A DNA stretch of 27,014 nt from Gemmatimonadota bacterium (GTDB lineage Bacteria; JBHIER01; G020348925), in assembly GCA_020348925.1 (NCBI GenBank), contig CP070758.1, positions 2,730,668-2,757,681 of the forward strand. The letters run 5' to 3'. The notes beneath the pieces are model-generated. The model saw only the letters and a list, made by a program, of their open reading frames with translations. It was not told the DNA's origin and did no database searches. Positions within the stretch are counted from its first letter, which is position 1. Every line of letters begins with the position of its first letter. The position numbers and the translations under genes were made by a program. Positions 21,464 through 27,014 of the stretch are shown here, piece after piece.

Positions 21464-22735
21464 ATGAAGCGGATTGCTTTTGTAACACTTGCCCTTTTCA
21501 CCCTCTCCTGTTCGGATTCGAAAAAGACGACGCCCGATGCGCATCTCACTGCCGAGCTTCGAAACCTATACACCAGCAAGCAGTATTTCGATCTGAGAGA
21601 TGTCCTTGAAGGTTGGGACAGAGACTCGTCCTCAACGGTCCTCTTCTATCGGGGCGTGGTGGACAACAAGTTCCACCGACCGGAATCATCCGTCCGGTAC
21701 TTGCAGGCTTATGTGAGCCAGGCAGAGAACGAGGCGGATGTCGATCTCCTGATCGATGGTTACGAGATTCTGGCCGATAATTTCCTCAAAATGCATCGAT
21801 ACAAGGAAGCATCTGAAACCTTCGGGACAATCTTAAGCACATTCGGGAGCCACCTCGACCCGGAACAAGTGGCGGATTTCGAAAACTCCTTCACTATGTG
21901 TGACGCCTTGCGCGACGTGCCACCACAAACGGCTGTTATTCAGGGTGAAACGAAGCTTCAGACGACAGACGGTTATCTTCCTGTTCGGATCAACGACCGG
22001 GATTTGCTCCTGGGTCCAGATACGGGTGCGAATTTTTCAGTGATTATTCGCTCACTGGCCGAAAAAGCCGACATGCGCATCATCGATGTTTCGGTGGATG
22101 TCCTGAATGTGGCAGGCATGAAAGTCGTTGCACGATTGGGTGTGGCTTCGAGAGTGGAGATCGGCAAGGTTGTGCTCCACAATGTCGTTTTTTTGGTGTT
22201 TGACGATAAGGATCTGTACATTCCGGGCGCGGATCTTCAAATCAAGGGTGTCATCGGATTTCCCGTTATCGAGGCGTTGGGGGAAATCACCTTCGGACGA
22301 AACGGTGAGGTTCTTATTCCTGCAGAACCTCGCAAACACTCCATTCATAATATGTGCCTCGACGGATTGACACCCTTGATCGCTGGGATATTCAGAGGTA
22401 ATCGTCACACTTTTTGTCTTGATTCTGGGGCCGGTACATCGACCTTGTATCCTTCTTTCTTCAAAGCGTACGAAGAGGAGATCGAAGCAAACTATTCTGC
22501 GTCAATCGAAAAAGTGCGCGGTTTCGGTGGCTATCGCGAGATCCCGGCATATCGCATGGAGAACGTCAGGATGACATTCTCGGAAAAGGAGATCTTCTTC
22601 AAAGAAATACCTGTTTTGACGGAATACACGTTGGATAATAGTCATTATTTCTACGGAAATCTCGGTCGGGATATGATCCATCAGTTTGAAAGGATGACGC
22701 TCAATTTTGCGTCGATGTGCTTCGTGTTCGAGTGA
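21464..22735 (+). CDS. Bilobal retropepsin-like aspartyl protease, putative lipoprotein
   Basis: A 423-aa exported protein. Starting at 21464 gives a lipoprotein-type signal (MKRIAFVTLALFTLSC), although the box is not ideal; an ATG at 21440 lacks a better site. An N-terminal helical TPR-like region (about 30-150) is followed by two retropepsin-like lobes with GPDTGANFSVI (D186) and LDSGAGTSTLY (D320). Both lobes keep the catalytic DTG/DSG, unlike the second lobe of the 622-aa protein at 13778-15646. The two proteins look like distant paralogues with different extra domains. It may cut periplasmic peptides or sense envelope stress. It begins 52 bp after the DUF6265-like gene. Confidence 0.82.
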   Translation: MKRIAFVTLALFTLSCSDSKKTTPDAHLTAELRNLYTSKQYFDLRDVLEGWDRDSSSTVLFYRGVVDNKFHRPESSVRYLQAYVSQAENEADVDLLIDGYEILADNFLKMHRYKEASETFGTILSTFGSHLDPEQVADFENSFTMCDALRDVPPQTAVIQGETKLQTTDGYLPVRINDRDLLLGPDTGANFSVIIRSLAEKADMRIIDVSVDVLNVAGMKVVARLGVASRVEIGKVVLHNVVFLVFDDKDLYIPGADLQIKGVIGFPVIEALGEITFGRNGEVLIPAEPRKHSIHNMCLDGLTPLIAGIFRGNRHTFCLDSGAGTSTLYPSFFKAYEEEIEANYSASIEKVRGFGGYREIPAYRMENVRMTFSEKEIFFKEIPVLTEYTLDNSHYFYGNLGRDMIHQFERMTLNFASMCFVFE

Positions 22736-22785
22736 AGGGGATCTGTTTGTCGAGATCTGAACGAATAAAAAAGGAGAAGAGAAAA

Positions 22786-23361
22786 ATGAATTCAGAACAC
22801 AACATTATTCTCGGCATAGGGAGAAATACGATCATCCTGTGTTCTTTTGCTCTGGCCTGTCAGGTGATGGCCGATACGAGTCCCACCAGAATGAACGCTG
22901 AAAAGAGAGATGTGTCCAACAAAATTATTCACCATTCCCTTCGATTGCATTGCGATGCACACCGGGCCTTTGAGTTGTTCACGGTCGACACCTTGCTGGA
23001 ATCATGGTTGACGATGGTGGCCGACGTGGAACCCCTGGTCGGTGGGAAATACGAACTGTTCTGGGAACCGGAGGACAGACAGAACAACAGCACAATAGGA
23101 TGTAGGGTGACGGCGATCGAACGGCCGAAATATGTCTCCTTCGAATGGAAGAGTCCAGAGCAGTTCAAACATTTCGCCAACGATGCCGATCCGTTGACTC
23201 ATGTGGTCGTTTCTTTCATTCCGAGTGACGATTCCACGGAGGTTCACATGATTCATTCGGGGTGGAGGAGCTCGGCAGAATGGGAAGAAGCACGACAGTG
23301 GCAGGATCGAGCCTGGCGTGTGGCTTTCAATGCCTTGGATAAACAAATCAACGGAGAGTGA
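22786..23361 (+). CDS. Exported SRPBCC (AHSA1-like) domain protein
   Basis: A 191-aa protein. The start at 22786 has AAGGAG 9 nt upstream; the open frame continues further upstream but without such a site. Residues 1-30 (IILCSFALACQVMADTS) look like a signal peptide, which is unusual for a family normally found in the cytoplasm. The SRPBCC fold (about 48-189) shows AFELFTVDTLLESWLT, the loop VGGKYELFWEPE, VSFEW and a long C-terminal helix (WQDRAWRVAFNALDKQI). SRPBCC proteins bind hydrophobic ligands in a deep pocket. It follows the retropepsin gene by 50 bp. Confidence 0.82.
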   Translation: MNSEHNIILGIGRNTIILCSFALACQVMADTSPTRMNAEKRDVSNKIIHHSLRLHCDAHRAFELFTVDTLLESWLTMVADVEPLVGGKYELFWEPEDRQNNSTIGCRVTAIERPKYVSFEWKSPEQFKHFANDADPLTHVVVSFIPSDDSTEVHMIHSGWRSSAEWEEARQWQDRAWRVAFNALDKQINGE

Positions 23362-23489
23362 AACACACCGACAGCAGAGTACTCCCAAAACAGGCAAGGC
23401 ATCCAATTGAGAATCGAAGTGAAAATTCAATATCTCTGAAATTTTAAAACCCCCGAGATATCACCCTAAAAATTGAAGGAGGAATGACT

Positions 23490-23957
23490 ATGGATAGCAG
23501 AACACTTTCGAAGCTGTATGGCCTCAACCTGATGGTCATCGAGAAGAATGTGGAGGGGTTCACACCTGAGGATAGTTTTTTTCAACCACGGTCGGCCGGC
23601 AACTGCGCCAACTGGGTTTTGGGCCACATCGTCTCAACTCGGAATGAGGTCATGAAACTCATCGGCGAGAGTCCTCTCTGGAGTAAAGAGGAGACTGAAC
23701 CGTACCGGCGGGGTTCGCTCCCTCTGACGGACGAGAGTATCGCTCTGCCCCTGGCGAAGATGTTGACCGACCTCAGGGCATCGCAGGACAAGCTTCTCAC
23801 CGCACTGGACCAGATGTCTCCTGAGGAACTCGAAGCTCCCTTGGAAGATGGTACGCTATACGAACAACTGGCGGTCATACAGTTTCATGAGGCCTATCAC
23901 GCGGGCCAGCTCGGTCTCCTGCGCCGCCTCATTGGGAAACCGTGCGCGATCCCGTGA
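23490..23957 (+). CDS. DinB-family protein
   Basis: A 155-aa four-helix-bundle protein of the DinB/YfiT superfamily. The start at 23490 is chosen because AAGGAGG lies 7 nt before it; the ATG at 23484 is only 1 nt from the site. A metal site is suggested by WVLGHIVSTRNE (H46) and QFHEAYHAGQLG (H133, H137), the usual three-His set. Members are thiol transferases or of unknown function, and often respond to stress. It ends the TetR-led cluster, 128 bp after the SRPBCC gene, a larger gap than the others. Confidence 0.88.
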   Translation: MDSRTLSKLYGLNLMVIEKNVEGFTPEDSFFQPRSAGNCANWVLGHIVSTRNEVMKLIGESPLWSKEETEPYRRGSLPLTDESIALPLAKMLTDLRASQDKLLTALDQMSPEELEAPLEDGTLYEQLAVIQFHEAYHAGQLGLLRRLIGKPCAIP

Positions 23958-24205
23958 TCCCATCGATTACAAATTATATCACGTAATTTTTCGACTTTTC
24001 GACTCTGTGGGTCTTTTTACTCGACGATTCAAAAAGAAGGTTGGCTCTTATATATTCTTCCGAATTTTACCATTCACGAAGCTGCCCGGCAGTAATCACA
24101 TTTTAGACCATACCTTGTGGATTGAGTTTGGGTAGTATAAGCTTGCAGGTTAGAGAATTATGAGGATAGATAGAATTATTGGAATACGAATTGACTCACG
24201 GGGAA

Positions 24206-24319
24206 ATGATTATTCTGACTAAGGGTGTTTATAATAAAGCTGAGGATGGGAAGGGCGGATATATTGAGAAAATTAAGAGAACACTAGATATGGCAAAGCA
24301 GCTGAAACTCCAAAAGTGA
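24206..24319 (+). CDS. Short unexplained ORF or gene-end fragment
   Basis: A 37-codon frame opening MIILTKGVYNKAEDG and ending with the charged helix YIEKIKRTLDMAKQLKLQK. The frame is open from 24170 (adding ELLEYELTHGE). The composition looks protein-like, but there is no clear ribosome site and I recognise no family. It may be the C-terminal scrap of a lost gene. Its stop lies inside the left arm region of the 49-nt hairpin. Confidence 0.25.
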   Translation: MIILTKGVYNKAEDGKGGYIEKIKRTLDMAKQLKLQK

Positions 24320-24353
24320 TGTTTTTCAAAGAAAACATGCACTGTTGGAGTTT
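24305..24353. repeat. 49-nt near-perfect hairpin
   Basis: The arms AAACTCCAA, AGTG and ATGTTTT pair with AAAACAT, CACT and TTGGAGTTT around the loop TCAAAG (24326-24331). That is 20 base pairs interrupted by one A/G mismatch and one bulged G. No T-run follows on either strand. Confidence 0.7.
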
Positions 24354-24398
24354 GAACGATATTATTAAATTTCTCCAAGAATCACAGAAATCAAGTCT

Positions 24399-24452
24399 CA
24401 CCTTCACCAAGCTTTCGAGGGTTTCGTGATGAGACATGGTTTTGCCGATCAT
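24399..24452 (-). pseudogene. Truncated, frameshifted start of a second Ser/Thr kinase gene
   Basis: From an ATG at 24452 the minus strand reads MIGKTMSHHETLESL, close to the kinase start MIGETISHYKILEKL. By hand, 32 of the first 40 nucleotides match the kinase gene start. Then a one-base deletion near codon 15 shifts the frame away from LGEGG, and kinase similarity ends soon after. The ATG overlaps the kinase stop by 4 bp (ATGA), as in tandem kinase arrays. It is therefore best seen as the remnant of a downstream paralogue. Confidence 0.7.
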
Positions 24453-26686
24453 GCGTCTAATCGCGCTTCTTGCAGCAAGGCTCTAAACCTCGGATCATCT
24501 GGAATACGATAGCTATCGATTGGTATAATCCTGCACCAAGGGAGAAAACTGTCACGCTCCTTACATGCCCGTTCCAGCCAGTCCAATGCCAGTTCCAACT
24601 CACCACGGACAAGGTGAATATAGAAGAATCCCATCGGAGGCATATACTCATGTCTCAGCCTCTGCTTCAAACTCTTCAATAGCTTCTCTCCTTGGGTGTT
24701 CCTCCCGGATTGAAAATAGTTTGTTGCAAGAATCATCGCTGGCCATGGAGTTCCAGTCCCAAGATCAACCGCCTTTTCGAATTCTTCAATCGCCTCTTCA
24801 ATCATTGATTTTGCCCCATAGGCTAAACCGAGATAATAATGTGCTAAGTAAAAGCCAGGAGTCAACGTCAGCGTCATCTGCAATTCTTCTATCGCCTTAT
24901 CATACTGACTGCCCCAAATGCATGCAAGACCTACGTGTGCGCTAATGAGGCCTGAAAGCGGATCTAGATCCTGTGCATACTTCGCCTCGATTACCGCTTT
25001 CTCATGACGCTCAGTTAAGGACAAAAACCAGGAATAACTCATGTGAATAATCGCTGAGTTTGGGTACAACTTCAGGGCTCGATTCAATTCTCGTTCTGCC
25101 GACTTCCATTTCCAGTCATAAAATGTGTAAACGAGACCCAAAGCAGCGTGGGCTTCGCCAAGGGTATCATCTATCTCCAGAGCCTTTTTTGCGTATTCTT
25201 TTGCTTTAGGGTATGCGCCGTTTGGTGGTACATTCCCCCAAAACGAGATGGCGTAAAAGACTTCAGCGAGCCCATAATAGGCAAGTGCGTAATCCGGATC
25301 TTTTTGGAGTGAATGCTTAAAATACTCAATAGCTTTATTGAATCCTTCGGCTGTATACATTCTTAAGAAGTAAATGCCTTTCAGATAAAGGTTGTAAGCT
25401 TCGAGATCACCTGTATGATGCTTCAAGATTACCGATTTTTCTTTGCCCAAAAGCCTTACCTTCAGGTTGTCGATGATCGCTAAGGATATTTCATCCTGAA
25501 TAGCAAAGACGTCATCCATTTCACGGTCAAAGCGCTCCGACCAGAGATGATAACCATCGGTGACATTGATGAGCTGTGCATTGATACGAAGACGATTCCC
25601 TGCCTTACGAACACTACCTTCGAGAACCGTTGACACACTCAGCTTCCTCCCAATTTCGCGCACGTCTATTTTCTCGCCTTTAAAGGCAAAGGCAGAAGTC
25701 CGGGCAGGCACACGTAGATTTTCAATTTTGGTCAGTGCATTGATGAGTTCTTCAGACATGCCGTCACAGAAGTATTCCTGCTCCGGATCGGCGCTCATGT
25801 TCACAAAAGGCAGAACAGCGATCGAAGGTAGTGCCTTTTCTTGCGGGATAGTTTCCGCATCTGCTGTTTCAAATATTTTGCGAATAGCTTGCAAGTCTGC
25901 CAGTAGTTCTTCAACACTTTGATACCTTTCTCCTGGCTCTTTAGCCAGTGTTTTCTCCACTACCTGTGCCAATTCTGCAGGAACAACACTTCGAAAATCC
26001 GTCAGCAATTCCGGGTCTTCGTTCAGGATCGAGTATATCACGGCTTGCTCATAGTCGCCTTTGAATGGAAGCTGTCCCGTGATCATCTCATACAATACTA
26101 CACCTAAAGACCAGATGTCCGTTCTGTGATCCACGGCTTCCCCTCGTGCCTGTTGAGGGGACATGTATGCTATTGTTCCCAATGTCGTACCTGTTTTCGT
26201 CAGTTTGGTACGACCACGCAATTTGGCCAAACCAAAATCCATGATCTTAGCTTGACCTTTGGATGTGATCATGATATTGGCAGATTTAATATCTCGATGG
26301 ACGATTCCCTTTTCATGGGCCTCATGAAGACCCTCAGCTATCTGACTGCTAATGTCAATCGCTTCTTCTATCTTGAGTGGCCCTCGTTCAATTTTCTCTT
26401 GTAAGGATTCTCCCTCATAATAATCCATGCATATAAACATTTGCCCATCAGCAGTTTCATCAATCTCGTGGATAGTGGAGACATTGTTATGTTGTAGGGC
26501 TGAGGCAGTTTTAGCCTCTTGGATGAATCGCTCCTTTGCTTCAAGATCTTTTGTGAGTTCAGGAGGAAGAAATTTTAGGGCAACGGTGCGGTCAAGCTTG
26601 GTGTCCTGGGCTTTGTATACCATTCCCATACCCCCTTCGCCCAGTTTTTCGAGGATTTTGTAGTGGGAAATGGTTTCACCGATCAT
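24449..26686 (-). CDS. Soluble Ser/Thr protein kinase with TolB-like domain and TPRs
   Basis: A 745-aa protein. The kinase domain (about 9-270) is complete: GEGGMG (16-21), Lys K38, HRDIKSAN (130-137, with D132 catalytic), DFG (150-152), and GTIAYMSPQQ as the activation-segment end. A linker leads to a TolB-like beta region (about 288-412, SIAVLPFVNMSADPEQEYF, ELINALTKI, HLWSERFDR), known from adenylate-cyclase-like and CadC-like signalling proteins. TPRs fill about 430-700. No transmembrane helix is seen, unlike PknB. It probably phosphorylates partners recruited through the TPRs. AGGAGG lies 14 nt upstream of the ATG, an unusually long gap, and no in-frame start lies nearer. Confidence 0.92.
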   Translation of the reverse strand: MIGETISHYKILEKLGEGGMGMVYKAQDTKLDRTVALKFLPPELTKDLEAKERFIQEAKTASALQHNNVSTIHEIDETADGQMFICMDYYEGESLQEKIERGPLKIEEAIDISSQIAEGLHEAHEKGIVHRDIKSANIMITSKGQAKIMDFGLAKLRGRTKLTKTGTTLGTIAYMSPQQARGEAVDHRTDIWSLGVVLYEMITGQLPFKGDYEQAVIYSILNEDPELLTDFRSVVPAELAQVVEKTLAKEPGERYQSVEELLADLQAIRKIFETADAETIPQEKALPSIAVLPFVNMSADPEQEYFCDGMSEELINALTKIENLRVPARTSAFAFKGEKIDVREIGRKLSVSTVLEGSVRKAGNRLRINAQLINVTDGYHLWSERFDREMDDVFAIQDEISLAIIDNLKVRLLGKEKSVILKHHTGDLEAYNLYLKGIYFLRMYTAEGFNKAIEYFKHSLQKDPDYALAYYGLAEVFYAISFWGNVPPNGAYPKAKEYAKKALEIDDTLGEAHAALGLVYTFYDWKWKSAERELNRALKLYPNSAIIHMSYSWFLSLTERHEKAVIEAKYAQDLDPLSGLISAHVGLACIWGSQYDKAIEELQMTLTLTPGFYLAHYYLGLAYGAKSMIEEAIEEFEKAVDLGTGTPWPAMILATNYFQSGRNTQGEKLLKSLKQRLRHEYMPPMGFFYIHLVRGELELALDWLERACKERDSFLPWCRIIPIDSYRIPDDPRFRALLQEARLDA

Positions 26687-27014
26687 AACTTGCTTATAAA
26701 CCTCCTGTTAAGAGGAATCCAGCGATAGATAGATCTATATGTAAGCTATTCAGTTTCTTGTTTAAAAGCAAGGGGAAAAGCTAATTATGGTGGGAGAGTC
26801 TTTTATTCTAATGAGAAGTGGAATTGTATTTTGAAACACCACTATCCATTCCAGGGGCATTTTTTCCCTAAATCTGTAATATTGAATCTGACGGGGAATG
26901 ATTTTCTATGGTCGAATTCTATCACTTTTGACAGAAACATAGACTGTCCCAAATGGAGTAGAAGTAAAGAATATCTGTTATGTAGAAAGTCAAGAGATTT
27001 CTTGACGATTTTTT
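26687..27014. other. Region upstream of the kinase gene
   Basis: This 328-bp stretch runs to the window edge. It holds the distant AGGAGG of the kinase gene and a hairpin at 26989-27006 before a T-run. A TTGACA on the plus strand near 26928 has no matching -10. No ORF of note. Confidence 0.5.
26989..27014 (+). terminator. Terminator-like hairpin at the window edge
   Basis: GTCAAGA, loop GATT, TCTTGAC is a perfect 7-bp stem followed by GATTTTTT. It would stop plus-strand transcription, but no plus-strand gene precedes it here, so its role is unclear. Confidence 0.35.

Larger units (their letters stand above)
23958..24448. other. Gene-poor region with ORF and kinase debris
   Basis: This 491-bp gap between the DinB and kinase genes holds a 37-aa ORF (24206-24319), a 49-nt hairpin (24305-24353) and the remnant of a kinase start (24399-24452). 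The first 200 bp contain a direct repeat TTTTCGACT and the small palindrome CTGCCCGGCAG, otherwise nothing recognisable. Confidence 0.6.

Noticed and set aside
23430-23461. Hairpin ATATCTC / GAGATAT between the SRPBCC and DinB genes as a terminator
   Set aside because: The loop is 18 nt and no T-run follows, so it is probably incidental.
24305-24353. Integron attC site
   Set aside because: The hairpin lacks the GTTRRRY/RYYYAAC core sites, and no integrase or cassette series is present.

Overview
The window looks like chromosomal DNA of a Gram-negative-type bacterium with moderate G+C, most plausibly from the FCB side of the tree (KSB1, Zixibacteria, Latescibacterota or Calditrichota-like lineages). 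The hints are a C25 (gingipain-type) peptidase and an MBL-fold enzyme that both end in thrombospondin type 3 calcium repeats plus a dockerin-like tail, a soluble Ser/Thr kinase fused to a TolB-like domain and TPRs, bilobal retropepsin-like proteins, many signal peptides and lipoproteins, and dispersed palindromic repeats. The lineage is an inference from gene style. No rRNA, tRNA, CRISPR array or intact insertion sequence was seen.

Layout. (1) 1-1440: two small palindromes, then four tiny minus-strand genes (orphan HicB-like, DUF7718-like, DUF5647-like, and an 81-aa antitoxin-like protein) behind a TTGACA-N17-TACTTT promoter. (2) 1783-3114: a membrane-anchored TPR protein on the plus strand, followed by hairpins and an 83-bp palindromic repeat. 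(3) 3526-6484, minus: an exported VanX-type D,D-dipeptidase, and an overlapping pair made of an SbcD/Mre11-like phosphoesterase and a UvrC/Cho-like GIY-YIG nuclease. (4) 6580-7869: the secreted MBL-fold/TSP3/dockerin protein. (5) 8013-10070, minus: an arsenic unit, arsR then arsM, followed by an ICL/PEP-mutase family enzyme. ArsR has a very good promoter with an overlapping dyad operator. Divergently lies a plus-strand promoter, a terminator-like hairpin (possible small RNA) and an FKBP lipoprotein. (6) 11149-19759, minus: C25 peptidase/TSP3/dockerin, a LolA-like/retropepsin/PDZ protein, a MacB-type ABC permease and ATPase, and a degenerate MBL-fold/TPR protein. (7) 20196-23957, plus: a TetR-led cluster (TetR, DUF6265-like, retropepsin lipoprotein, exported SRPBCC, DinB) with a perfect 18-bp palindrome upstream. 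(8) 23958-27014: a region holding a short unexplained ORF, a 49-nt near-perfect hairpin and the decayed start of a second kinase gene, then the large kinase-TPR gene.

How they fit. Much of the window deals with the cell envelope: export, peptide cleavage, ABC transport and TPR scaffolds. A compact arsenic methylation unit and a two-nuclease repair or defence pair are also present. The least explained parts are the SbcD/UvrC-like pair, the TetR-led cluster with its operator, the possible small RNA between arsR and the FKBP gene, and the kinase-remnant region with its long hairpin.
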